Of a stretch of DNA of 64,000 bases, positions 37,931 to 46,879 are shown piece by piece (position 1 is the first letter of the stretch; each line of letters begins with the position of its first letter). The translations under genes and the position numbers were made by a program. A model generated the notes under the pieces. That model saw only the letters and a program-made list of their open reading frames with translations. It made no database searches and was not told the origin of the DNA. This stretch comes from Hyphomicrobiales bacterium (GTDB lineage: Bacteria > Pseudomonadota > Alphaproteobacteria > Rhizobiales > JACESI01), in contig JACESI010000009.1 of assembly GCA_013911885.1 (NCBI GenBank), forward strand, positions 28,349 through 92,348. Reading direction: 5' to 3'.

Positions 37931-38848
37931 ATGCGACTGATAGTGATGGGCCAGCAGGCCTTTGGTAAAGACGTGCTCGAAAAACTTCTGACGACCGGTA
38001 TTGATGAGGTCGTCGCGGTCTATTGCGAGCCGGATAAGGACGGCAAACCGGTCGATCCGATCAAGGAATTCGCCCTTGAAAAAGGCCTGCCGGTGCATCA
38101 GCCGGCGCATTTCAAGGATCAGTCTGAACTCGATCGTCTGGCATCCTACAAAGCCGATCTGATGGTGATGGCCTTCGTCAATGTGTTTGTGCCGGAGGCG
38201 GCGCGCGATATCCCGACCCATGGTTCGATCTGTTTTCACCCCTCGCTTCTGCCACTGCACCGCGGACCGTCGGCGGTCAACTGGCCGATTATCATGGGAA
38301 GCGATAAATCCGGCTATTGCTGGTTTTATCCGACGGATGGTCTGGATGAGGGCGATGTGTTGCTGCTCTGGGAATGCCCGATCGGCCCGGACGACACGGT
38401 GATCGACCTTTATTTCAAGAAAATCTATCCCTCGGCAATCGATTCCGTGGTCACGGTCTGCGACTTGTTCCGGTCTGGCAATCCGCCGCATATCACCCAG
38501 GACGAGGCGCTTGCGACCTATGAACGGCGATGCACGAAAAGCCACGCCCGGATCGACTGGAACAAGCCGGTAAAACAGGTCTACGATCTCATCCGCGGAA
38601 CCAACCCGGCTCCCGGTGCGTGGACCACGCACCAGGGTGAGGAACTCGGCATCTTCGACAGCATGCGCGTCCCGGGCGACGGCCTTTCATCCAAGGTCAT
38701 GGCAATCTCCGAGGAGGGCGTCACCGTGCAGTGCGTCGGTGGGCGCGTGCTCCTCAAGCGGGTAAAGCCTGCCGGTGAAGGCAAAATTTCCGCGGCCGAA
38801 TGGGCCGCAAGAGCCGGGCTCGCCGTTGGCGATGTTCTTGGGTCATAA
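37931..38848 (+). CDS. Stand-alone formyltransferase/hydrolase, like the N-terminal domain of 10-formyl-THF dehydrogenase
   Basis: The 305-residue protein has a formyltransferase domain (residues 1 to about 200) and the C-terminal beta-barrel (about 205-303). The [16 protein letters not shown] block with His103 and Asp139, spaced 36 apart as in Fmt and ALDH1L1, are the catalytic pair. The Asn of Fmt two residues before His is Cys101 here; ALDH1L1 has Ile there. [11 protein letters not shown] at 34-44 matches ALDH1L1 rather than Fmt. It thus either hydrolyses 10-formyl-THF or moves a formyl group between THF and another carrier. GGAGGAG precedes the ATG. It sits between Frc and formate-THF ligase, which suggests one-carbon entry. 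Confidence 0.8.
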   Translation: MRLIVMGQQAFGKDVLEKLLTTGIDEVVAVYCEPDKDGKPVDPIKEFALEKGLPVHQPAHFKDQSELDRLASYKADLMVMAFVNVFVPEAARDIPTHGSICFHPSLLPLHRGPSAVNWPIIMGSDKSGYCWFYPTDGLDEGDVLLLWECPIGPDDTVIDLYFKKIYPSAIDSVVTVCDLFRSGNPPHITQDEALATYERRCTKSHARIDWNKPVKQVYDLIRGTNPAPGAWTTHQGEELGIFDSMRVPGDGLSSKVMAISEEGVTVQCVGGRVLLKRVKPAGEGKISAAEWAARAGLAVGDVLGS

Positions 38849-38867
38849 TGAGAGACAGGATAAAATT

Positions 38868-40535
38868 ATGAGCGATATCGAAATTGCACGCAAAGCGAAG
38901 AAGAAGGCGATCCAGGAAGTTGGCGCAAAGCTCGGCATCCCGTCTGAACACCTGCTTCCCTTCGGTCATGACAAGGCCAAGATTTCTGCCGACTTCATCA
39001 AGGCGCAGGCCGACAAGCCGAATGGCAAGCTCGTCCTCGTGACAGCGATCAACCCGACACCGGCCGGCGAAGGCAAGACCACGACCACCGTTGGCCTCGG
39101 CGACGGGCTGAACCGCATCGGCAAAAAGGCGGTGGTGTGCATTCGCGAGGCCTCGCTCGGACCCTGTTTCGGCATGAAGGGTGGCGCGGCTGGCGGCGGT
39201 TATGCGCAGGTCGTGCCGATGGAGGACATGAACCTCCATTTCACCGGTGATTTCCACGCGATCACCTCGGCGCACAACCTGCTTGCCGCGATGATCGACA
39301 ATCACATCTATTGGGGAAATGAGCTCGATATCGACATCCGCCGCATCGCATTCCGCCGGGTGATGGATATGAACGACCGGGCCTTGCGCGAGCTCGTTTG
39401 CAACCTTGGCGGCGTCGCCAACGGCTTTCCGCGTGAAACCGGTTTCGATATCACGGTTGCCTCCGAGGTGATGGCCATTCTGTGCCTTGCAAGCGATCTT
39501 GATGATCTTCAGGATCGCCTCGGCAAGATCATCATCGGCTATACCCGTGGCCGCGAGCCGGTCTATTGCCGCGATATCAAGGCTGACGGCGCGATGACGG
39601 TGCTGCTCCAGCAGGCGATGCAGCCAAACCTCGTCCAGACTCTCGAAAACAACCCGGCCTTCGTCCATGGCGGCCCGTTCGCCAATATCGCTCATGGCTG
39701 CAATTCGGTGGTCGCAACCAAGACGGCGCTGAAACTCGCGGATTATGTCGTGACTGAGGCAGGTTTCGGTGCGGATCTCGGCGCAGAGAAGTTCTTCGAC
39801 ATCAAATGCCGCAAGGCGGGTCTCAAGCCTGATGCCGTGGTTCTTGTTGCGACCGTGCGCGCGATGAAAATGAATGGTGGCATCAAGAAGGAAGATCTTG
39901 GCCATGAAAATGTGGATGCGGTGCGCAAAGGCTGCGCCAATCTTGGCCGCCATATCGAGAACGTGAAGAAATTCGGCGTGCCCCTTGTGGTCGGCATCAA
40001 CCATTTTGTCACCGATACGGATGCGGAAGTTCAGGCGATCAAGGATTATTGCGCAACGCTCGGTGTCGAAGCCGTGCTCAACAAGCATTGGGCAAAAGGC
40101 GGCGAGGGCATCGAGGAGACCGCGCGTCGTGTTGTCGCACTCTGCGAGGGCGCAAGCGCCAAATTCCAGACGCTCTATCCGGACGAAATGCCGCTTTTCA
40201 AGAAAATCGAGACGATTGCAAAAGAAATCTACCGCGCGGATGCTGTGGTGGCTGAAAAGAAAATCCTTGATCAGCTGAAAACCTGGGAAGAGCAGGGCTA
40301 TGGCAACCTGCCGATCTGCATGGCAAAAACGCAATATTCCTTCTCGACGGATCCAAACCAGCGCGGCGCGCCGACCGGCTTCGATCTTCCGGTGCGCGAG
40401 GTGCGCCTTTCTGCCGGTGCGGGCTTTGTCGTGGTGATCTGCGGGGAGATCATGACCATGCCGGGCCTGCCGAAAAAACCGTCGGCCGAGTTCATCCGTA
40501 TCAATGATGACGGCTTCATTGATGGCCTGTTCTAA
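38868..40535 (+). CDS. fhs: Formate-tetrahydrofolate ligase
   Basis: The 555-residue enzyme makes 10-formyl-THF from formate, THF and ATP. The P-loop [15 protein letters not shown] is at residues 64-78; [35 protein letters not shown] follows at about 100-135 with the substrate-binding region. Length is that of the family. The ATG 20 bases after the formyltransferase stop is chosen; an in-frame extension overlapping the previous gene is rejected. The gene is the sink for formate released by the CoA-transferase step, and could also take formate from fghA. Confidence 0.96.
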   Translation: MSDIEIARKAKKKAIQEVGAKLGIPSEHLLPFGHDKAKISADFIKAQADKPNGKLVLVTAINPTPAGEGKTTTTVGLGDGLNRIGKKAVVCIREASLGPCFGMKGGAAGGGYAQVVPMEDMNLHFTGDFHAITSAHNLLAAMIDNHIYWGNELDIDIRRIAFRRVMDMNDRALRELVCNLGGVANGFPRETGFDITVASEVMAILCLASDLDDLQDRLGKIIIGYTRGREPVYCRDIKADGAMTVLLQQAMQPNLVQTLENNPAFVHGGPFANIAHGCNSVVATKTALKLADYVVTEAGFGADLGAEKFFDIKCRKAGLKPDAVVLVATVRAMKMNGGIKKEDLGHENVDAVRKGCANLGRHIENVKKFGVPLVVGINHFVTDTDAEVQAIKDYCATLGVEAVLNKHWAKGGEGIEETARRVVALCEGASAKFQTLYPDEMPLFKKIETIAKEIYRADAVVAEKKILDQLKTWEEQGYGNLPICMAKTQYSFSTDPNQRGAPTGFDLPVREVRLSAGAGFVVVICGEIMTMPGLPKKPSAEFIRINDDGFIDGLF

Positions 40536-40592
40536 GACTGTTCTAGGCCTGTTTTAAAACCGGCAAGCCACTCACCGTCAGGGAGTTTAACG

Positions 40593-41450
40593 ATGATACG
40601 CAAAATCCTTCTTCCGGTACGCGGCGACGGCAAGAGCGAAGCCGTGTTCAGCCATGCGGCAAAGCTCGCCCGGCGCTACGAGGCGCACCTTGCCGTGAGC
40701 TATTGCCGGGCGCGCCCCGAAGACATGCTGCCTTTCGGTGTTCCGCTGCCGGGTTACATGCGTGATGCGCTCAAGACCCAGGCAGAGCAACTGGCTGATG
40801 CGGAAGAGGAAAAGCTGAAATCGGAATTTTTGGCGCTGGCCGCTCACTATGATCTCGCGGTGACCGGGAAACCGGATATTGGCAAGGCATGCGCAAGCTG
40901 GACCGCCCTATCGGGCAAGCAGGTCGATGTCATCAAGCAGTTCGGCCGCCTCGCGGACCTGATCTGTGTCGCAAAACCGGACCGGGACCGCAATCTCGGG
41001 GCGAACACCCTGAAGTCGGCCCTGTTCCATACCGGGCGCCCTGTTCTGATGTGCCCGTCTGCAACCAATCCCCCGGCGACACTCGGCGAGAATATCACCA
41101 TCGCCTGGAACGGGTCCACGGAGGCAGCGCGCGCGGTTGCTCTCTGCGATAACATAATCGCGAGCGCCGGAACGATCACGGTTCTTTCGGCAGGCGCCGA
41201 CGAAATCCACGGTTCGACTGCGGCAGATCTTCTCGACTATCTCGCTTTCCGCGGCAAAAAGGCTTCACTGCACCGCTTCGAAATTGGCAGCAAGGTCGGC
41301 TTTGATCTGCTGGCCGAAAGCGCGAAACTCGGTGCCGACCTGATGATTATGGGCGCTTACGGCGACAGTCACGAACGCGAAACGCTGTTTGGAGGAAACA
41401 CACAGGCCGTCGTCGACAGCGCCGAAATGCCCGTCGTGCTGGTCCACTAG
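40593..41450 (+). CDS. Universal stress protein with two Usp domains
   Basis: The 285-residue protein has two Usp modules. The first (about 1-140) lacks a clear ATP motif. The second ends with GAYGDSHERETLFGGNTQAVV, a good G-2X-G-9X-G(T) ATP-binding pattern. Family members bind ATP/AMP and respond to stress; no enzyme activity is expected. It is on the same strand as fhs, 57 bases downstream, and may belong to the cluster. A small inverted repeat (GCTGAGA...TCTCAGC, 41454-41500) follows its stop. Confidence 0.87.
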   Translation: MIRKILLPVRGDGKSEAVFSHAAKLARRYEAHLAVSYCRARPEDMLPFGVPLPGYMRDALKTQAEQLADAEEEKLKSEFLALAAHYDLAVTGKPDIGKACASWTALSGKQVDVIKQFGRLADLICVAKPDRDRNLGANTLKSALFHTGRPVLMCPSATNPPATLGENITIAWNGSTEAARAVALCDNIIASAGTITVLSAGADEIHGSTAADLLDYLAFRGKKASLHRFEIGSKVGFDLLAESAKLGADLMIMGAYGDSHERETLFGGNTQAVVDSAEMPVVLVH

Positions 41451-41672
41451 GATGCTGAGAAACAAAGGTTGTTTTTGACAATCAGTAACGTACTCTCAGC
41501 ACGCGGGCTGAAGACCGTGCAATATTTTGAAGATGAGACAGATATGGAGATCATGTAGATCAAGATACAACCATTCACGAAGGTTGAAAAAGTCTAACCC
41601 CATTTTCGGGGGGCGATCTCGTCGCAGGTAGTCAGTCCTGTAGACCTTTTGTGACAGCCAAAACGGAGGATT

Positions 41673-42650
41673 ATGGCTATGAAGAAAAGACTTTTTGGAG
41701 GATTGGTTGGCGCGCTGGCGCTCACCGCGGCACTCGCCACAACGGCGGTTCAGGCGTTCGAACCAAACAAGCCGATTGATTTCGTGATCATGGCCGGCAA
41801 GGGCGGCGGTGCTGACAAAATGGCACGCCTGATGCAGGTGATCATCGAAAAAGAAAAACTTTCGCCGCGCCCCCTTATTCCGGTCAACAAAGATGGTGGC
41901 TCTGGTGCGGAAGCGCTGGTTTACATGAAAGGCGCCAATGACCCGGACTATTCGATCATGGTGACGCTCAACTCGTTTTTCACGACACCGCTTCTTCAGC
42001 CCGGCCTGAACATTGATGCGAAAACCTTCGCGCCGGTCGGTCGCATGGCTGAGGATACGTTCCTGCTCTGGGTCCATAAGGACGAAGGCGTCAAGACATT
42101 CGACGAGTTCGTTGCGAAGGCCAAGGAATTAGGCAACAACTGGGTCATGGGCGGTACCGGCAAGGCCTCCGAAGACGAAATCGTGACCAACTATCTGAAC
42201 AACAATTTCGGCCTCCAGATGAAATACATCCCCTACAAGGGCGGTGGCGAGGTCGCAAAACAGCTTGCCGGACGTCAGATCACATCGACCGTCAACAACC
42301 CATCAGAGGCCCTCGGCTTCTTTGAATCAGGCGATCTGATCCCGATCGTTGCGTTCACGGATGACCGTCTCGAGCAATTTCCGGATGTTCCGACACTGAA
42401 GGAGCTTGGCAACGATTTTTCCTACTATATGCAGCGTGCCGTGGTCGGTGCGCCTGGCATGTCGCCGGAAGCAGTTGAATTTTACACCGCTCTTTTCGAG
42501 AAGGTTTACGAAACCGAGGACTGGAAGAACTTCATGAAAACCCAGTCTCTGACCGGCGATTTCATCGCGGGACAGGATCTTGAGGGCTACTGGGATATCC
42601 AGATCAACCGCCACACGTCGATCCTCAAAGCCGCTGGCAATATTAAGTAA
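41673..42650 (+). CDS. tctC: Tripartite tricarboxylate transporter substrate-binding protein (TctC family)
   Basis: The 325-residue periplasmic protein has a signal peptide (KKRLFGGLVGALALTAALATTAVQA) followed by the Venus-flytrap fold. PIDFVIMAGKGGGADKMARLMQ near residue 33 and ADDDRLEQFPDVPTLKELG-type ending are Bug/TctC-like; the latter reads FTDDRLEQFPDVPTLKELG. Ligand is unknown: the Asp and backbone sites that bind a carboxylate are general. Two ATGs, at 41673 and 41679, fit GGAGGA; the second has better spacing. It opens a C-B-A transporter operon 222 bases after the Usp gene. Confidence 0.9.
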   Translation: MAMKKRLFGGLVGALALTAALATTAVQAFEPNKPIDFVIMAGKGGGADKMARLMQVIIEKEKLSPRPLIPVNKDGGSGAEALVYMKGANDPDYSIMVTLNSFFTTPLLQPGLNIDAKTFAPVGRMAEDTFLLWVHKDEGVKTFDEFVAKAKELGNNWVMGGTGKASEDEIVTNYLNNNFGLQMKYIPYKGGGEVAKQLAGRQITSTVNNPSEALGFFESGDLIPIVAFTDDRLEQFPDVPTLKELGNDFSYYMQRAVVGAPGMSPEAVEFYTALFEKVYETEDWKNFMKTQSLTGDFIAGQDLEGYWDIQINRHTSILKAAGNIK

Positions 42651-42679
42651 TCACGCACTGCGAGAGGGAGAAAACCATC

Positions 42680-43210
42680 ATGAGACGCGCGGAATTTGTT
42701 ACAGCTTTTCTTCTGGGCATTTTCTCCCTCTACATCATGTGGAAGAGCGGTGAGCCGCCTTCCTGGGACCCCAGTGTCCAGCGCTTTGCCAATATCGGGA
42801 TGATAGAGGGTGAAGGGCCGGGCGCTGGCTGGTGGCCGTTCTGGCTTGGTCTCGGCATGTTGCTTTCCTGTATCTGGATCATGATCAATTGCTGGCGCCG
42901 CACATCGCCGATATCGAGATCCGAAGAGCCGTTTCTCGATAATTACGGCATGAAGATGCTGCTTCTTGTGGGCGGGGGACTTGTCGCCTTTCTCGCCTTG
43001 ATCCACGTCATCGGCTTCTATTTCGCGATTTTCGTCTTCATGCTCTATTACATGATCTTTCTTGGCCGTCATTCCATCGTGAAGTCGACGATTATCGCGA
43101 CATCGATACCAGTCATCAGTTTCTTCTTCTTCGACATTGCCATGCGGATTGTGCTGCCAAAGGGATTGTCGGAGCCGCTTTTCATCCCGCTTTACGAATT
43201 ATTCCTGTGA
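42680..43210 (+). CDS. tctB: Tripartite tricarboxylate transporter small membrane protein (TctB family)
   Basis: The 176-residue protein has four hydrophobic segments. The N-terminal helix EFVTAFLLGIFSLYIMW and the GEGPGAGWWPFWLGLGMLLSCIW block near residue 50 are TctB-like; a second pair of helices ends near residue 160. It is the small subunit of the secondary transporter with TctA. GGGAG precedes the start. Sequence conservation in this family is weak, so context contributes to the call. Confidence 0.87.
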   Translation: MRRAEFVTAFLLGIFSLYIMWKSGEPPSWDPSVQRFANIGMIEGEGPGAGWWPFWLGLGMLLSCIWIMINCWRRTSPISRSEEPFLDNYGMKMLLLVGGGLVAFLALIHVIGFYFAIFVFMLYYMIFLGRHSIVKSTIIATSIPVISFFFFDIAMRIVLPKGLSEPLFIPLYELFL

Positions 43211-43313
43211 GGGGCGTCTGTCGCCATCGCCATTAAGCCTTTTGTCAGCGTCCTCAATCCCGGTTCGTACAATCTTAAACAGGCGAACCTGAAACCAAGG
43301 GTCGGAATTCATC

Positions 43314-44846
43314 ATGGAAATTCTGAATCATCTCGTTTACGGCGTCCTTGAGGCCATCGAGCCGATCAATCTCGCGCTTTCGCTCGCCGGCGTCATCATC
43401 GGTCTCTTCGTCGGCGCCATGCCCGGCCTCGGATCGGTGAATGGCGTTGCCATTCTGCTCCCCTTCACTTTCGTCATTCAAAACATGACCGGCTCAGCGA
43501 CATCGCCGATGATTTTCCTTGCGGCAATCTATTATGGCGCAATGTATGGTGGGGCAATTTCCTCGATCACGCTCGGCATTCCGGGGGCATCAACGGCGGT
43601 CGCCACCACCTTCGATGGCCGGCCAATGGCGCTGAAAGGCGAGGCGGATCGTGCTCTTGTCACCGCAGCGGTTGCCTCCTTTATCGGCGGTACCGTATCC
43701 AACATCCTGTTCACGCTTTTCGCGCCGCCGCTCGCTTCCGTGGCCCTGCAATTCGGCGATCCGGAAATTTTTGCGCTCATGCTTCTCGCCTTCGCGACCT
43801 TTGTCGGCCTTGGCGGCGATGATATTCCGAAGACCCTGTTTTCGATCTGTTTCGGTCTCGCCATGGCGGCCGTCGGCTTTGACATCATCTCCGGGGAACC
43901 GCGGCTGATCTTCTTCGACATTATCGGCTTTACGAAGGGCATCGAGTTCCTCGTGCTCGCGATCGGTGTCTATGGCATCGGCGAGATGTTGTGGACGCTG
44001 AACACCTCGCGCTACAACACCAACATGACCGAGGTCAAACTGTCCTTCTCAGGCATCATGAAACATGTCGTCGGATACTGCGACGCCTGGCGCGGGACGC
44101 TGATCGGATCGCTTCTTGGCTTCTTCGTCGGCATCCTGCCGGCCGCCGGTGCAACGCCGGGCTCATTGATGGCCTATGGTGTCACCAAACTGACTTCGAA
44201 GAACCCGCGCGAATTCGGCAAGGGTGCGATCGATGGGATTGCCGCGCCCGAATCGGCCAACAACTCGGCCTCGACAGGGGCCATGCTGCCGATGCTCACC
44301 CTTGGCATTCCGGGCTCGCCCACAACCGCCGTCCTTCTCGCCGGCATGGTGATCTGGGGCCTGTCGCCGGGGCCACTCCTGTTCGCGAACCAGCCGGATT
44401 TCGTCTGGCCGCTGATCGGTTCGTTTTATGTGTCGAACTTTATGGCCGTGGTTGTGAACCTCGCCTGTATCCCGGTCTTCCTGTGGATGCTGCGCATGCC
44501 CTTCACCATTCTCGCGCCGCTGATCTTCGTGCTTTCCGCAGTTGGAACCTATGCGGCCTATCAGGGTATGTTCGATGTCTGGATGATGCTGCTCTTCGGC
44601 TTTGGCGCGTTTTTTCTGCGCATTCTGGACTATCCTCTTGCACCTGCTGTTCTTGCCATTGTGCTCGGGCCGATTGCGGAACCGAAACTGCGCCAGTCGC
44701 TGCTTCTGTCGGATGGGGATTTCAGCATCTTCCTGACGCGGCCGATTGCCGGCCCGATCACGGTGGTCGCCATCATTCTGATTCTGCTGCCGTTGCTGCG
44801 GATCATTTACAACAAGGCGCGCGGCATCAAACCAAAGGCGGCCTGA
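43314..44846 (+). CDS. tctA: Tripartite tricarboxylate transporter large membrane protein (TctA family)
   Basis: The 510-residue protein has about 12 helices. GLFVGAMPGLGSVNGVAILLPFTF near residue 29 and LGFFVGILPAAGATPGSLMAYG near 263 are the two TctA repeats, and GIAAPESANNSASTGAMLPMLTLGIPGSPTTAVLLAGM follows near 306. It is the transport subunit. It is separated from tctB by 103 bases. The proximity of the formyl-CoA cluster, in the same orientation, suggests it imports that cluster's substrate. Confidence 0.92.
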   Translation: MEILNHLVYGVLEAIEPINLALSLAGVIIGLFVGAMPGLGSVNGVAILLPFTFVIQNMTGSATSPMIFLAAIYYGAMYGGAISSITLGIPGASTAVATTFDGRPMALKGEADRALVTAAVASFIGGTVSNILFTLFAPPLASVALQFGDPEIFALMLLAFATFVGLGGDDIPKTLFSICFGLAMAAVGFDIISGEPRLIFFDIIGFTKGIEFLVLAIGVYGIGEMLWTLNTSRYNTNMTEVKLSFSGIMKHVVGYCDAWRGTLIGSLLGFFVGILPAAGATPGSLMAYGVTKLTSKNPREFGKGAIDGIAAPESANNSASTGAMLPMLTLGIPGSPTTAVLLAGMVIWGLSPGPLLFANQPDFVWPLIGSFYVSNFMAVVVNLACIPVFLWMLRMPFTILAPLIFVLSAVGTYAAYQGMFDVWMMLLFGFGAFFLRILDYPLAPAVLAIVLGPIAEPKLRQSLLLSDGDFSIFLTRPIAGPITVVAIILILLPLLRIIYNKARGIKPKAA

Positions 44847-44859
44847 TGGCAGCCCAGCG

Positions 44860-46710
44860 GTGAAGGCGATGAGCGCCGGCAACGACAAAGCCGACAACGA
44901 CAAAGCGGAGCCCCGAAAATCGCATACCGCGGGTTCCGGGGTTCTCGATCCAGGGCCCTGGAATCCCGGAATACAATCGGTCATCCCGCAAGACCTGATG
45001 CCCTTTGTCACGCTCTACCGGCCTGAAAATGCGCGCCGGAATTATGCCGAGGCAAAGGAACTGAGCACGCTGTTCGGTCTGCCGATTGAAGACCTCGCGG
45101 TCTTTACGGCGGAAAGGCTGATCATCCACGAGCTTCTGGTCCGCGTGACAGCGGACCTCTCTGTCCCCGATGGGCCGACTTACGAAGTTCTGGGAATTAA
45201 TCTGCGCCGGATGGTCGATGTCATCTATCGCCGCCACGCCAGAGCCGAGCTTGCTGCTTTTGAGTCACTGCTTGAGACCCTTCGCGCTGATGCGCGCGCG
45301 ATCATTGATGCCCGCTTGCAGCCGCTCTTCGCGAAAGCAGCACAACCTGCCCCCGAAAAGCGTTCGCTCTTCAACCGCATATTCTCTAAACCTGCGATCA
45401 GGCCGGATGCCGCGCCAGCGATGACCCCGGAGCAGAAGGCTTTTGCCGCGATCCGTGAATGGCAGTCGGCATCGGAGGCAGCAACGGATCCCCTCACAAA
45501 GACCACGCTTGCGATACTTTCAAAAGTGGCGGGCGCCATGCTTGGTCAGCGTGGCAGGCTGATCCCCGACCAGAACCTGATTGCCGAAGTTGCGGTCGGC
45601 ATGGTTGGCAACAGCCACGGCGCATCGCTCATCGGCAGCGCGCTTGTACCGATCATCGAGCGGGCGATCTGCACGGAGGGCTATCGCGCGCTGCCGGTGC
45701 AGGCAAAGCCGCTGGTTATGAATGTAAAGGGGGCGTCCGCTGCCGGCAAGAGCACGATCCGCACCCAGCAGAGCCTGCTTGCCGCACGGATCGGTGTGGC
45801 ATGGGAAGATTTCGCCCTCATCAGCCCAGACTATTGGCGCAAATATCTGATCGACTATGACAGCCTTGGTGAGAATTACAAATATGCCGCGATGCTGACC
45901 GGCCGCGAACTGGAAATCATCGACCGCAAACTTGATCGCTACATGGCGGAAAAAGCCGCGAAAGGAACACTTTCCCATCTTCTGATCGACCGGTTCCGCT
46001 TTGACAGCTTCGCGCCCCAGCAAATCAAGGAAGCAGACAGTAATCTTCTCACCCGGTTCGGCAATACGGTCTATCTGTTTTTCATGATCACACCGCCCGA
46101 GGCAACCGTTGAGCGCGCCTGGGCGCGGGGGCTGACGACGGGGCGGTACAAGGCGGTGGATGATCTGCTTTATCACAATATCGAAGCCTATACCGGCATG
46201 CCGCAGCTCTTCTTTGCCTGGGCGCTTTCAACCCGGAAAAAGGTCCATTACGAGTTTCTCGACAACAGCGTCGCCAAAGGCGAGCGGCCACGGACGATTG
46301 CCTTCGGCTGGAACGGCGAGATGACGATCCTCGACAGCGCGGCCATGGCCGGGATAGAGCGGTTCAAGCACATCAATGTAGAGGCGCGACGGCCTGAGGA
46401 AGTCTACCGGAATGCGGATGCGTCCGGCACATCGGAGCCCTTCCTCGCGCAATGCGCCCGCCTCATTCCGTCGATTTCGCTGGCGGAATTTGCGACCGGG
46501 CGCGCTTATGCCCTGATCGAGCGGGGCACGTGCTCATGGTTTGATGCGCAAAAGCGTGCGCTCGCGGAAGAAAGTCTTGCAGCGTTTGGGATCAGACTGC
46601 CGCCTGCGGAAATATCAAATGAAGACGGCGATCCTCCGCCGGTGACGGCTCCGATAGATGAAGAACGCCGCCACACGGTCGGCACCTGGGCAATCGATGC
46701 AGCCTCGTGA
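44860..46710 (+). CDS. Large P-loop protein with a zeta-toxin-like kinase domain
   Basis: The 616-residue protein has an N-terminal helical part of unknown role (about 1-280) and, from about 285, a nucleotide-binding domain: VKGASAAGKSTIR (Walker A, 291-299), ISPDYWRKYL, and LLIDRFRFDSF as Walker-B-like. This resembles the zeta-toxin/UMP-kinase-like fold, in which toxins phosphorylate UDP-sugars. A classic epsilon antidote is not next to it, and it is far larger than zeta toxins, so a toxin role is doubtful. It begins 13 bases after tctA, from a GTG (or ATG 44869). Confidence 0.65.
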   Translation: MKAMSAGNDKADNDKAEPRKSHTAGSGVLDPGPWNPGIQSVIPQDLMPFVTLYRPENARRNYAEAKELSTLFGLPIEDLAVFTAERLIIHELLVRVTADLSVPDGPTYEVLGINLRRMVDVIYRRHARAELAAFESLLETLRADARAIIDARLQPLFAKAAQPAPEKRSLFNRIFSKPAIRPDAAPAMTPEQKAFAAIREWQSASEAATDPLTKTTLAILSKVAGAMLGQRGRLIPDQNLIAEVAVGMVGNSHGASLIGSALVPIIERAICTEGYRALPVQAKPLVMNVKGASAAGKSTIRTQQSLLAARIGVAWEDFALISPDYWRKYLIDYDSLGENYKYAAMLTGRELEIIDRKLDRYMAEKAAKGTLSHLLIDRFRFDSFAPQQIKEADSNLLTRFGNTVYLFFMITPPEATVERAWARGLTTGRYKAVDDLLYHNIEAYTGMPQLFFAWALSTRKKVHYEFLDNSVAKGERPRTIAFGWNGEMTILDSAAMAGIERFKHINVEARRPEEVYRNADASGTSEPFLAQCARLIPSISLAEFATGRAYALIERGTCSWFDAQKRALAEESLAAFGIRLPPAEISNEDGDPPPVTAPIDEERRHTVGTWAIDAAS

Positions 46711-46879
46711 GCAGATCTTCGCGGCCTTCACGGCTGGCTGGGCGCATGAAGAGGCAGGAAGGCGCATCAGCGCCCGTAAAAAGCCCGATTGGGATGCAAA
46801 AAGCCTTCTGGATTAAATGCTTGCGGAGCGATATTGCTGGATGAAGAAACTGCCGCGCGCACGATCGGAGAAGCACAGC

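Noticed and set aside
38754..40334. 526-codon open frame antisense to fhs
   Set aside because: It lies opposite a certain gene; GC-rich codon bias opens the antisense frame. Product is His/Arg/Asp-rich and matches no family.
44860..46710. Classical epsilon/zeta toxin-antitoxin module
   Set aside because: No small antidote gene is adjacent and the protein is more than twice the size of zeta toxins.
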